NCBI GenBank assembly: GCA_003209425.1
Contig: QCRB01000006.1
Span: 1-57,056, forward strand
Reading direction: 5' to 3'
DNA from: Prochlorococcus sp. AG-459-E08
GTDB taxonomy: Bacteria; Cyanobacteriota; Cyanobacteriia; PCC-6307; Cyanobiaceae
Length of the DNA: 57,056 bases
The position numbers and the translations under genes were made by a program. Under the pieces are notes generated by a model, which saw only the letters and a program-made list of their open reading frames with translations, was not told the DNA's origin and made no database searches. Below, piece after piece: positions 25,694-34,522 of the stretch (the stretch's first letter is position 1; each line of letters starts with the position of its first letter).

Positions 25694-26887
25694 TTAATTA
25701 GAATTATCTTTTTTAAGAAACTTTTTAAAAATAGATTTTTTTTGAAATATCCATGAAGATGCAGATTTTAAGCTTTCCCTAATATCAGGCAACTTAGAAG
25801 CATATATAAGTCTTCTTGCTTCAAAAGCCAATTTCCCAGATAAAGTAACCCCAAGCCCTGAAATTGAAGCTTCGCCTATTCCTAAGCTAATCATTTCACC
25901 ATTATCTTGAAATTCAAAAGGTAAAGAATCTTTTCCTTGAATTAAAAGTTCTAAATTATTAGCAAGATGATTTCCTTCCTGCATAGCGACCTGAGCAGTT
26001 ATGGGTAAATCCTCCATTCCTTCAATAACTGAAATATCACCAATAGCAAAACAGTTTTTATGATTTTCTATTTGTAAATTATTATTAACTAAAATTCGTC
26101 CAAATTTTTTTGTTATTTGATCATTGTCTAAGTAAGACAAATTAGGTTTAACACCTGCAGTCCAAATAACAATATCTTTATCCAAGGAAGTTAGTCCAAC
26201 ATCACTAGAAATACTAATCTTAGTTTCTGAGACTTCTTTGACTGTGGAATTCAAAAAAACGTTGATTTTTCTTGTTTCTAATGCCTTCTCTGCTTGTTCT
26301 CTATTAAAAATTTTGTTTTTATTGAGTATTTCGTTAGATTTTTCTATTACATTAATTTCAAATTGGTCTGTAAATATATCTTTAATTTTGCATGCCAACT
26401 CTATGCCAGAGGGACCACCTCCAACTATGAATAACTTTTTATAAAACTCAGTATCTTGTGATTTTTTTAAAAAAGAATTTAATTTATTTAGATCGTGAAC
26501 ATCATTAAAAAAATAACAATTTTCATCTATACCTTTTGTAAAAAAACTATTTGGAATAGATCCTGTACAGATAACAAGATACTGATAACTTAATTTTAAA
26601 TCGTCACTAAATTCAAGGATGTTTTCTTTGAAGGAAATCTTGGTTAAACAATTTCTTAAAAAAGTTATACCCGCATCAGAAAAAATATTTGCAAATTTTG
26701 GGGTAGCTTCCCAACTTCTTATTTCTTTACTTAAAACTTCGTACATTAAAGGTTTAAATATAAAGTTAGTTTCAGAATCAACCACAAGAATCGGTAAAGA
26801 AGGATTAAGATTCTTTAAATTCAAAGCAAATGTCATACCTGCAAAACCTGCTCCAACTATTACTATTGGTTTTTGTATTGATTTCAT
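25694..26887 (-). CDS. Type II NADH dehydrogenase (NDH-2)
   Basis: A 397-residue FAD/NAD(P)H pyridine-nucleotide oxidoreductase. The FAD-binding V-G-A-G-F-A-G-M lies near the N-terminus, a second nucleotide fold has V-G-G-G-P-S-G-I-E-L-A (~150-160), then the I-W-T-A-G-V-K-P-N and A-I-G-D-I-S-V-I-E-G FAD-contact motifs, and A-Q-V-A-M-Q-E-G-N-H typical of NDH-2. It should pass electrons from NAD(P)H to quinone at the membrane surface without pumping protons. It is divergent from cysH with a 95-nt spacer. Confidence 0.88.
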   Translation of the reverse strand: MKSIQKPIVIVGAGFAGMTFALNLKNLNPSLPILVVDSETNFIFKPLMYEVLSKEIRSWEATPKFANIFSDAGITFLRNCLTKISFKENILEFSDDLKLSYQYLVICTGSIPNSFFTKGIDENCYFFNDVHDLNKLNSFLKKSQDTEFYKKLFIVGGGPSGIELACKIKDIFTDQFEINVIEKSNEILNKNKIFNREQAEKALETRKINVFLNSTVKEVSETKISISSDVGLTSLDKDIVIWTAGVKPNLSYLDNDQITKKFGRILVNNNLQIENHKNCFAIGDISVIEGMEDLPITAQVAMQEGNHLANNLELLIQGKDSLPFEFQDNGEMISLGIGEASISGLGVTLSGKLAFEARRLIYASKLPDIRESLKSASSWIFQKKSIFKKFLKKDNSN

Positions 26888-26982
26888 TAGAGAAATATTG
26901 TTATGCGTAAATGTATTATTAAACTATACGAATAATTTTTAAATTGAGCGAAATAAAATTAAACTCATAACCAAACTGAAGA

Positions 26983-27705
26983 ATGATTGAAAAAATACAC
27001 AAAGATATTCAAACTAACTTGAGGAAATATAATCAAGAGCTAGTAGAAATGAATCCTCAAGAAATGCTTACATGGGGTTATGAAAAGTTTAGTAATCAAT
27101 TTGCTCTTACAACAAGTTTTGGTATACAGTCATCAGTCCTTTTAGATATGGTCAGAAAATTATGTCTACAAAAAAAGATCAAAATATTTTGGATAGATAC
27201 AGGTTACCTTCCTCCAGAAACATACCATTACGCTGAAAAGCTTATTGATAATTTATCCTTAGAAGTTGAAGTTCTGCAAAGTGAATTATCTCCAGCAAGA
27301 ATGGAGGCCAAATACGGAAAACTTTGGGAAACAAATAAAGAGAGTGATTTAGATAAGTATCATACATTGAGGAAGATAAAACCTTTAGAAAATGGTCTAG
27401 AAAAATATGATATTTTCTGCTGGGCAAGCGGTGTTAGATCAAGTCAAACAGAAAATAGAAAAAAAATGAAATTCATAGACGTAATTCGTAAAAGACTCTC
27501 TTTAAGACCTTTATTAAATTGGACAAATAAAGATATTTTTTATTATATGGAAGAGAATAATTTACCTGCCCATCCACTTTTTATTAAAGGTTATTCTTCT
27601 GTAGGAGATTGGCATTCAAGCAGTCCCGATGGAATTGAAACTACGGGCAGAGATACAAGATTTGGGGGGATTAAACAAGAATGTGGAATACACACTAATA
27701 ATTAA
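26983..27705 (+). CDS. cysH: Phosphoadenylyl-sulfate (PAPS) reductase
   Basis: Reduces PAPS to sulfite in assimilatory sulfate reduction. The 240-residue protein has the PP-loop-like T-S-F-G-I-Q-S-S-V-L-L near 48, W-I-D-T-G-Y-L-P-P-E-T and the C-terminal K-Q-E-C-G-I-H with the catalytic Cys at 234. It lacks the C-C...C-x-x-C cysteines of Fe-S APS reductases, which favours the thioredoxin-dependent PAPS type. Upstream of it is the divergent NDH-2 gene. Confidence 0.92.
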   Translation: MIEKIHKDIQTNLRKYNQELVEMNPQEMLTWGYEKFSNQFALTTSFGIQSSVLLDMVRKLCLQKKIKIFWIDTGYLPPETYHYAEKLIDNLSLEVEVLQSELSPARMEAKYGKLWETNKESDLDKYHTLRKIKPLENGLEKYDIFCWASGVRSSQTENRKKMKFIDVIRKRLSLRPLLNWTNKDIFYYMEENNLPAHPLFIKGYSSVGDWHSSSPDGIETTGRDTRFGGIKQECGIHTNN

Positions 27706-27720
27706 ATTGATCATAGAACA

Positions 27721-28416
27721 ATGGTCTCAGATATAAATTTTTTATTAGTAGGCAATAGTAGACTTCATTGGGCGAAATATTCTAAAAATCAATCTAAATT
27801 CTTCCATACCAAAAAAGAGCAAAAAGTTCCCGGAAATATAGATCTTGATAAATTAATTTGGGCTTCTGTAGGAAAATTACCAAATTTTTTGCTAAAAAAA
27901 GAAAATGAAATAAAAACTAAAGATATTCAGTTATCAAATCTTCCTGATTATTTTGGAGTTGATAGAGCTCTTGCCTGTATTGCCGCTTCAAAAATTATTG
28001 CAAACCCTTTCAAAAAAGATTTGCTAATTGCAGATTTTGGAACAATACTATCAATAACAAAATTGAATTCAAATGGATCTATTATTGGAGGTCAACTTCT
28101 TCCAGGTTTTCTAACACAATTAAAATCAATTGAACAAAATACAAAAAATCTTAAAGTTCCCAAAAAATATGATATTCCGATCAAAGATTTTTTAATTAAT
28201 ACAGAAGACGCAATCTTAAAAGGAGTAATCAATTCTCTTACTGGCGTGGTTAATAGTTTATTTAATCCCGAAAAGGATATTTTAATAATGTGTGGAGGCG
28301 ACTCTCAATTACTCACAAAATCTCTAAAGATTCAAAAAGAAAATATTATCAATGCTCCTAATTTAGTTATGGAGGGGATGATTATTCACCACCAATCCAT
28401 AAAAAAATTAGCTTAA
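27721..28416 (+). CDS. coaX: Type III pantothenate kinase
   Basis: Phosphorylates pantothenate, the first step of coenzyme A synthesis; the CoaX type resists CoA feedback and needs a monovalent cation. The acetate-kinase-like fold shows G-N-S-R-L-H-W near the start (phosphate-1 loop, with Ser in place of the common Thr), D-Y-F-G-V-D-R-A-L-A near 78, D-F-G-T-I-L-S (phosphate-2) and G-G-Q-L-L-P-G. It is 231 residues, slightly shorter than many CoaX proteins. It lies 15 nt after cysH. Confidence 0.88.
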   Translation: MVSDINFLLVGNSRLHWAKYSKNQSKFFHTKKEQKVPGNIDLDKLIWASVGKLPNFLLKKENEIKTKDIQLSNLPDYFGVDRALACIAASKIIANPFKKDLLIADFGTILSITKLNSNGSIIGGQLLPGFLTQLKSIEQNTKNLKVPKKYDIPIKDFLINTEDAILKGVINSLTGVVNSLFNPEKDILIMCGGDSQLLTKSLKIQKENIINAPNLVMEGMIIHHQSIKKLA

Positions 28417-28875
28417 CCCAAGGTCTGCAATTATATGATCAGCCATTATTGCTGCTTTTACTTTTAAGTAAATTTTTTCGATGTTACCTTCAGTATCAAT
28501 TAAAAAAGTATTTCTCATCATTCCCATATATTCTTTTCCCATGAATTTCTTCAGTCCATAGCTATCGTAATCAGATGAAACTTTGAAAGGTTCAGGATCA
28601 GTTAAAAGAAGAAAAGGTAAATTAAATTTTTCTGTAAACTTCTGATGAGAGGATGCATTATCTTTACTAATACCAAGCACAACAATATTATTTTTTTGGA
28701 GTAAATCCCAATTCTCTTTAAAATTACATGCTTCTTTAGTACATCCTGGAGTATTATCTTTTGGATAAAAATATAGTATTATTCTTTTACCTTTAAAATC
28801 CCTAAGAGAAACTTCTTTCTCGAAAGAATCTTTTAATTTGAATTCTGGTGCTTTGTCGCCAACCTTAAGAGCCAT
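28408..28875 (-). CDS. PrxQ/Bcp-type thiol peroxidase
   Basis: A peroxiredoxin of 155 residues, starting M-A-L-K-V-G-D-K-A-P. The D-N-T-P-G-C-T-K-E-A-C segment gives the peroxidatic cysteine C45 and the resolving cysteine C50, the PrxQ pattern. The frame extends 12 residues upstream to 28911, but the ATG at 28875 matches the family start. It reduces peroxides using thioredoxin-type donors. The start codon overlaps the TTG start of the divergent PPTase gene by one base; the 3' end overlaps coaX by 9 nt. Confidence 0.9.
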   Translation of the reverse strand: MALKVGDKAPEFKLKDSFEKEVSLRDFKGKRIILYFYPKDNTPGCTKEACNFKENWDLLQKNNIVVLGISKDNASSHQKFTEKFNLPFLLLTDPEPFKVSSDYDSYGLKKFMGKEYMGMMRNTFLIDTEGNIEKIYLKVKAAIMADHIIADLGLS

Positions 28876-29531
28876 TGAAATTATTAAATGAGTATGAATA
28901 TAAAATACCAAAAATTTGGTTTTATGAGATCAAAGGTGTGCAAGATGTCGCAACTGTAGAAGAAATTAAAACTGCAAAAAACCTAACAAATTTAAGATCA
29001 AAGATTTTCTTAGAAACAAGAGCTTATTTGCGACAATCACTTTCAACACTTTTTGATTTAGACCCCCTAGAAATTCCAATTAATGCTCATCCTGGAGAAC
29101 CTCCAAGTTTACCCTCTGGCATGGGAAATATCAGTTTAAGTCATTGCAAAGATGCCATCACTATAGTCTGGCATAAAGGCAAAATAGGGATTGATATTGA
29201 GAGAACAGATAGAGATTTTAACTATTTAAAATTTGCAGAAAAATATTTTTTTCATACCAATCAATCAATCCATAATAATTATTTGACAAAAAATATGATA
29301 TTAAATCAATGGTGTGCTGTTGAAGCGGCTATAAAATGGGATCATGGAAAATTAGCTAAAGACATTAACCATTGGCAATTTTTTGAAAAGCCAAAAAAGT
29401 TAATTCATAAAAAGAAAAACATACATTTAAATTATTCACAGATTAACTTCCATAATTGGACTATCGCTTTAGCTTACGAAGAAAGAACTTCTTTTAATCC
29501 TGAGATTATTTGTTGTTCGAAAAATTTTTAG
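28875..29531 (+). CDS. 4'-phosphopantetheinyl transferase (Sfp/HetI type)
   Basis: Transfers the phosphopantetheine arm of CoA to a carrier-protein serine; it probably activates the acyl carrier protein. The 218-residue protein has I-S-L-S-H-C near 86-91, the Mg-binding G-I-D-I-E (D107, E109) and W-C-A-V-E-A-A-I-K (146-154). The usual lysine before the glutamate in that last motif is Val149. The start must be TTG at 28875: no ATG lies in frame before P-K-I-W-F-Y, where the conserved fold begins. It converges on rarA with 4 nt overlap. Confidence 0.85.
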   Translation: MKLLNEYEYKIPKIWFYEIKGVQDVATVEEIKTAKNLTNLRSKIFLETRAYLRQSLSTLFDLDPLEIPINAHPGEPPSLPSGMGNISLSHCKDAITIVWHKGKIGIDIERTDRDFNYLKFAEKYFFHTNQSIHNNYLTKNMILNQWCAVEAAIKWDHGKLAKDINHWQFFEKPKKLIHKKKNIHLNYSQINFHNWTIALAYEERTSFNPEIICCSKNF

Positions 29532-30817
29532 TTTTCTTTTCTTCTAAGCAGTTCTTCATATTGAGTTTTTTCCCATCCGTTGTTATTTGGCTCCCATATT
29601 TTTAAACCTCTTAAAGATTTGGGAAGATATTCTTGTGCGACCCAATTACCTGGATAATTATGAGGATTGACATAACTATTAGAATTATTTTTTAAATGAA
29701 GTGGAACATCAAAAGCATTGGTAGATTTGATTATTTCAATTGCCTTAAAAATACTTTTAGCGCTATTGCTTTTTGGAGACATAGCTAAATATAAAGAAGC
29801 CTGCGTTAAAAAATATAATCCCTCTGGAAAACCAACTCTATCAAAAGCATCACAACAGGATTGTACAACTACTATGGCATTAGGATCAGCTATTCCAATA
29901 TCTTCACTGGCAGATATAAGTAGTCTTCTAAAAATAAAATTAGGGTCTTCACCAGCCTCAATCATATTCGCAAGCCAAAATAAAGTTGCATCTGGATCAG
30001 AACCTCTTATGGATTTGATAAAAGCACTTATCACATCGTAATGATTTTGACCATTTTTATCGTAAACAATATTTTTCTTTTGAATTGCATCCTCTGCTAT
30101 TGAGAGATTAATTTTGATTTCTTTAGCATCATTTTCAGCAGTTGTCTCTATGGCCATCTCTAACGCATTAATTAATGTTCTTGCATCACCGCCAGAAAAT
30201 TTAATTAAATGACTTATTGCATCTTCAGCTAAATAAACTTTTTTTGAATCCTGTTGTTTTAAATAATGAGTTATGACTTTTTTAATTATTTTATTCATAT
30301 CATTTTCAGACAAGGGAAGCAGTGTAAAAATACGAGACCTGCTAACAAGCGCTTTATTAACAGCGAAGAAAGGGTTTTCAGTTGTAGCACCAATGAAAGT
30401 TATAGTTCCATTTTCTATTGAAGGTAATAAAGCATCTTGCTGAACTGCTGTAAATCTATGAACCTCATCGATAAATAAAATTGTTTTTCTTTTTGAATTT
30501 AGGAATCTATCTTTTGCATTAGCGATTTCATTTCTTAATTCTTTAACACTTGAAAATACTGCATTTAATTTAATTAATTTTGAACGCGTATTAAAGGAAA
30601 TAATTTCAATTAGAGTAGTTTTTCCAACACCAGGAGGGCCAGAAAAAATAAAATTACTAATCTTATCATTTAATATTGCACTTCTTAAAAGCGAATTCTC
30701 ATGCAGGATTGGTTGTTGACCAAAAAAATCTTCCAAATTTTTTGGTCTTAATTTATCTGCCAAAGGTGCATTATTTTCTGTTTGAGAATAATTAGTAAAT
30801 AAATTTTCTGAATGCAT
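29528..30817 (-). CDS. rarA: Replication-associated recombination protein A (MgsA/RarA AAA+ ATPase)
   Basis: A clamp-loader-like AAA+ ATPase that acts at stalled replication forks. The 429-residue protein has Walker A G-P-P-G-V-G-K-T-T (60-68), Walker B L-F-I-D-E-V-H-R-F, sensor 1 G-A-T-T-E-N-P and the arginine-finger/sensor 2 region S-G-G-D-A-R. The RarA-specific tetramerisation domain follows (D-P-D-A-T-L-F-W-L-A, then S-E-D-I-G-I-A-D). The size is normal for RarA, and there is no C-terminal fusion. Confidence 0.92.
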   Translation of the reverse strand: MHSENLFTNYSQTENNAPLADKLRPKNLEDFFGQQPILHENSLLRSAILNDKISNFIFSGPPGVGKTTLIEIISFNTRSKLIKLNAVFSSVKELRNEIANAKDRFLNSKRKTILFIDEVHRFTAVQQDALLPSIENGTITFIGATTENPFFAVNKALVSRSRIFTLLPLSENDMNKIIKKVITHYLKQQDSKKVYLAEDAISHLIKFSGGDARTLINALEMAIETTAENDAKEIKINLSIAEDAIQKKNIVYDKNGQNHYDVISAFIKSIRGSDPDATLFWLANMIEAGEDPNFIFRRLLISASEDIGIADPNAIVVVQSCCDAFDRVGFPEGLYFLTQASLYLAMSPKSNSAKSIFKAIEIIKSTNAFDVPLHLKNNSNSYVNPHNYPGNWVAQEYLPKSLRGLKIWEPNNNGWEKTQYEELLRRKEN

Positions 30818-30850
30818 ATAAATAAAATCAAAAAATCATTACTTTTAATT

Positions 30851-32488
30851 CTATGTAATTACTGTAGGAGTTTCCATTTGAGTAAGTTTTGAAATGTTTA
30901 ATAAAGCATCTAAATCATTTATTAGAGGTTTCAAAGCAATCTGAGGATTTAACGAAAGATTCTGTTGAGGATTGAAAAATTTCTCAAAGTAAAGTCTTAA
31001 TGTTGCACCCTTAGTTCCAGTTCCAGAAAGGCGCACAATTACACGAGAATTATCATCAAGGATCAATCTTAAACCTTGATTTTTACTTATGGAATTATCA
31101 ACGGGATCTAAATATGAAAAGTTATCTGCAACTTTAACTAAATGGCCAGCAAAACTATTTCCTTTTAAATTGTCGAGCATAGAAGTTAGATTATCAAAGA
31201 TTTGATTAGCAATATTTGAGGGAATTGCCTCATAATCATGTCTTGAATAATAATTCCTACCAAATTGTTTCCAATGATTCTGCATCAAATCACTTACCGA
31301 ACATTTTTTTTCAGCTAAAACTTGTAACCAATACAAAACTGCCCATAGTCCATCTTTTTCTCTCACATGATTACTACCTGTTCCGAAACTTTCTTCTCCA
31401 CATAAAGTAATTAAATTAGAATCTAAAAGATTTCCAAAAAACTTCCAGCCAGTAGGTGTCTCGAAACAAGGTATATTTAATGATCGAGCTACATTATCAA
31501 CCGCTGAGCTGGTTGGCATGGATCGTGCCACACCTGTAATACCATTTTTATAACCAGGGACACATTTTGTGTTAGCAGTTATGACTGCAAGGCTATCACT
31601 AGGATTTACAAAACATCCACTTCCTAAAATCATATTCCTATCTCCATCTCCATCGCATGCAGCACCAAAATTATAAGATTTTTTATTTAGTAACAAATCA
31701 GCCAAGTGGGATGCATAAGTAAGATTAGGATCAGGATGTAAACCTCCAAAATCTTTTAACGGGTTACCATTCAAGACAGAATCATGTGCAAGACCCATTT
31801 TTTCAACAAAAATATTTTTTGCGTATGGGCCTGTAACCGCATTCATTGCATCAAAGATTAATGAGAAGTCTTTTTTTAAAAAATCACTAATTTGATCAAA
31901 ATCAAAAATTTTCTCCATTAAATTAGAATAATCTTTTAATCCATCAATAATTTCTAAGATAGTTTCACCGTAAGAATAAGTTCCATATTCGCTAAAATCA
32001 GGTAATTGAATTTTACAAATTTTATAACTAGTTAGTAATTGGGAGGCCTTAAAAATCTTATTAGTAATTATCTCAGGAGCTGGGCCACCATTAGAGATAT
32101 TTAACTTAACTCCAAAATCACCATTAATCCCTCCCGGATTATGGCTTGCCGAAAGAATAATACCACCAATAGCATTTTCTTTTCTAATTAAATGTGATGT
32201 CGCGGGAGTAGATAATAAACCACATTTGGGAACAATAACCTTTTGAACTTTATGCGCAACACATATTTGCACAATTTTTTCTATTGCTTCAATATTGCCA
32301 TATCTTCCATCACCACCAACTACTAGTGTTGAACATTGTAAATCATCCAGTGATTGTAAGATTGCTTGTATAAAAATTTCTAGATAATTTTCTTCCTGAA
32401 ATTTTAAAGTACTTTTTCTTAAACCAGAAGTACCTGGCTTTTGATCTAAGAAAGGAGAATCGATATTTATTACACTAACTTCAGGCAT
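30851..32488 (-). CDS. pgm: Phosphoglucomutase (alpha-D-glucose phosphate-specific)
   Basis: Interconverts glucose-1-phosphate and glucose-6-phosphate, feeding glycogen and sugar-nucleotide synthesis. The 545-residue protein opens with K-P-G-T-S-G-L-R-K and has the phosphoserine loop S-A-S-H-N-P-G-G (S115), the metal-binding D-G-D-G-D-R near 290, the sugar-specificity loop G-E-E-S-F-G and the phosphate-binding R-L-S-G-T-G-T. Its length and Pgm-type start are those of the longer glucose-specific enzymes, not PMM/PGM. Downstream on the same strand it abuts rarA after 33 nt. Confidence 0.93.
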   Translation of the reverse strand: MPEVSVINIDSPFLDQKPGTSGLRKSTLKFQEENYLEIFIQAILQSLDDLQCSTLVVGGDGRYGNIEAIEKIVQICVAHKVQKVIVPKCGLLSTPATSHLIRKENAIGGIILSASHNPGGINGDFGVKLNISNGGPAPEIITNKIFKASQLLTSYKICKIQLPDFSEYGTYSYGETILEIIDGLKDYSNLMEKIFDFDQISDFLKKDFSLIFDAMNAVTGPYAKNIFVEKMGLAHDSVLNGNPLKDFGGLHPDPNLTYASHLADLLLNKKSYNFGAACDGDGDRNMILGSGCFVNPSDSLAVITANTKCVPGYKNGITGVARSMPTSSAVDNVARSLNIPCFETPTGWKFFGNLLDSNLITLCGEESFGTGSNHVREKDGLWAVLYWLQVLAEKKCSVSDLMQNHWKQFGRNYYSRHDYEAIPSNIANQIFDNLTSMLDNLKGNSFAGHLVKVADNFSYLDPVDNSISKNQGLRLILDDNSRVIVRLSGTGTKGATLRLYFEKFFNPQQNLSLNPQIALKPLINDLDALLNISKLTQMETPTVIT

Positions 32489-32520
32489 ACTTTTTAGAAA
32501 CTTCCAAAAATCTAACTAAA

Positions 32521-32691
32521 TTAATGAGGCATTTCGGATGTTCTTAACATAGCGATAAACCATAATGAAGAAATTAATAATGCACTAAATATTCCATAGT
32601 TAACACCAAATTTAGAAATTGTAATTGGAACAACGAGTGGAAATGTTAATGCTCCAAATAAAGGAGTGAGAGCTACAATTTTTTTTTGCAT
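32521..32691 (-). CDS. 56-residue two-TM protein
   Basis: ATG at 32691, TAA at 32521. A K-K-I-V basic start is followed by two hydrophobic helices (about 6-26 and 30-49, the second containing S-S-L-W-F-I-A-M-L) and a short tail L-R-T-S-E-M-P-H. It reads as a compact cyanobacterial membrane protein. The closing R-T-S-E-M-P-H looks conserved, but no family name is recognised. It lies 12 nt downstream of the DUF4912 gene and 32 nt upstream of pgm, all on one strand. Confidence 0.7.
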   Translation of the reverse strand: MQKKIVALTPLFGALTFPLVVPITISKFGVNYGIFSALLISSLWFIAMLRTSEMPH

Positions 32692-32703
32692 AAATTTAAT
32701 TCA

Positions 32704-33804
32704 TTAAAACCATTCTGTCTCAGCATTATCTTTTTCATTAGTATCGTCAAGCGGAGTAATCCTATCAAATTTCATTGATATACTTTTTTCTTGCTCACCA
32801 GATTCGTCAACAGCTTTAATATCGTATTTTTGAGTCCCGTCTCTGAATGGAACTTGAACCCTAAACGTACCATCAGCAGCAAGGGGCACATCTTCTCCAC
32901 CAATTGTTAGTTTTGCAGAGGGTTCTGTGGCTCCGTAAACAATTAATTCAGCATCTGCAACGAGCCAAAAAGATCTATTTTTTACAATTCCACTTCCAGA
33001 TTCATTTAAACCTGAAGACCATTTACCAACACCTGAATCAGTAAGATTATCATTAAGATTTGTTGAATGTACATTTTCCATAAATTCTTCCGAACCAACT
33101 TTCTTTCTAAAAGGGATGTTAGTTGCTGCTTGATATAGTCTTTCATGCATACCATTTTGTTCTGAAGCAATAGGTTGCGAAATATCTGGGATTGATCCAG
33201 AAGTAGAGTCCAAATTAAAAGGTACGAACTTATCAAGAATTTGCTCAGATGGATGAGATCCAGGCACATGACTTATGGAAGAGAATGCCAATGACATCCA
33301 GTTGAAACCATATTTGTAACCCAATTCCACCTTATAGTCTCTGTCTGCAAGTGGGATTGGTAAGTACCACTCAGTACTATAACTATCAACTGCTATTTCC
33401 CTTAAAGTTCCTTGATTCAAATTGCTTCCATCAGATCCAGATGCATCAAATAATCGTAAACATAATTTATTTGCTCCCAAAGACTGTGCTTTTTCTCGGT
33501 CAGAATCAGAAATTTGCCAAAAAACATAAGCCCAATCTGGATCTCGGGGTAAGAATACTACATTTGTTTTAACTTCTTCATTACTGGTGAAAGCATTGGT
33601 CTCAAAAGTTTCTTCAGACTTTAACTGTGGTGAAGTAATATATGTTTTTTTTGTAGATTTTTCTTGATATTTGAGTATTAAATCAACTAAAACAGCTTTT
33701 GTTTTGCGACTGTACAGAGGGACTGATAATTTACTTGCTTCTTGACGTAATTGTCTGAGGGTAAGTGAGAGTAATTCATCTTTAATCATGATCCCATCAG
33801 CCAC
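32704..33804 (-). CDS. DUF4912 domain protein with SAP/Rho-N-like N-terminus
   Basis: 366 residues. The first ~50 (L-R-Q-L-R-Q-E-A-S-K-L-S...K-A-V-L-V-D-L-I) look like a SAP or Rho-N helix-turn-helix nucleic-acid-binding motif. The middle holds DUF4912 (P-R-D-P-D-W-A-Y-V-F-W-Q-I), a carbohydrate-module-like beta domain, with a second beta region near the C-terminus (V-Y-G-A-T-E-P-S-A-K). The start is GTG at 33804, supported by GGAG 8 nt upstream. Function is unknown. Confidence 0.8.
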   Translation of the reverse strand: MADGIMIKDELLSLTLRQLRQEASKLSVPLYSRKTKAVLVDLILKYQEKSTKKTYITSPQLKSEETFETNAFTSNEEVKTNVVFLPRDPDWAYVFWQISDSDREKAQSLGANKLCLRLFDASGSDGSNLNQGTLREIAVDSYSTEWYLPIPLADRDYKVELGYKYGFNWMSLAFSSISHVPGSHPSEQILDKFVPFNLDSTSGSIPDISQPIASEQNGMHERLYQAATNIPFRKKVGSEEFMENVHSTNLNDNLTDSGVGKWSSGLNESGSGIVKNRSFWLVADAELIVYGATEPSAKLTIGGEDVPLAADGTFRVQVPFRDGTQKYDIKAVDESGEQEKSISMKFDRITPLDDTNEKDNAETEWF

Positions 33805-34073
33805 TTTAAATTCTCCGTTTTTATTTGGGATCAGTATGTTCTTTTTTTTGAGGAATTGTGTGTCTTTTTTCCCTGTCGTCAGGATCCTCTGACTACTAAA
33901 AAATTCTCAAAATTAATATTTATCTTCAAAACAGTTGGTATCAAAGCAATTAATTAATTTTTAGGTCTTTTTTAAATGTAAATTAATTTTCTTTTTTTTT
34001 AAATTTTATTACCTGAATTTGTTAACGACTCAACAAAAATATATTTTTTCTTTGGGATCAATTAGAAGGGGCT

Positions 34074-34427
34074 TCAGCGTGAATCAACTAGAAGTACTAA
34101 ATCATCTATATCTAAATCCTCAATATTTTTACCAATTTTTTTTGAAAAAGTACTTAATTTTTTCGACGTGGATTCTAACTGCTCATAAAAAAGATCACTA
34201 AATTTTTTATCATCAAATTTTTTAGATTGATTATCACACCATTCTCTCAGGGGATTATTATTTTGATATTCAAAAGTATTATCTACATTGATAATTTTTA
34301 AAATCTGGAGGCAATGAGCAAGTATTCTTAAATGATGTTTTTGCATGATAGATAGATCAAGATTATCAATTTCTTGAATAATTTGTATGTTTAAAGGATT
34401 AGACAAGGGATCAAGATGATTGGACAT
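34074..34427 (-). CDS. Hypothetical protein divergent from sufB
   Basis: A 117-residue, mostly helical acidic protein with no signal peptide or membrane helix. Segments I-M-Q-K-H-H-L-R-I-L-A-H-C-L and D-L-D-I-D-D-L-V-L-L-V-D-S-R are visible. It occupies the place where sufR (a helix-turn-helix Fe-S sensor) is found in many cyanobacteria, but it has neither a helix-turn-helix nor the C-terminal cysteine cluster of SufR. No family is recognised. The 95-nt spacer to sufB should hold both promoters. Confidence 0.65.
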   Translation of the reverse strand: MSNHLDPLSNPLNIQIIQEIDNLDLSIMQKHHLRILAHCLQILKIINVDNTFEYQNNNPLREWCDNQSKKFDDKKFSDLFYEQLESTSKKLSTFSKKIGKNIEDLDIDDLVLLVDSR

Positions 34428-34522
34428 TAATTTTTAGTTTTAATAAAGGAAAAAAACTCAATATTGGGGGTATCTTTCGTTAGAGTATATAAAGATAATT
34501 GTAATAATTTATTTTTGATAAC

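Noticed and set aside
33805-34073. 269-nt gap with a short GTCAG...CTGAC inverted repeat near 33884
   Set aside because: A 5-bp stem with no T-run following on either strand; no gene, riboswitch or known RNA recognised.
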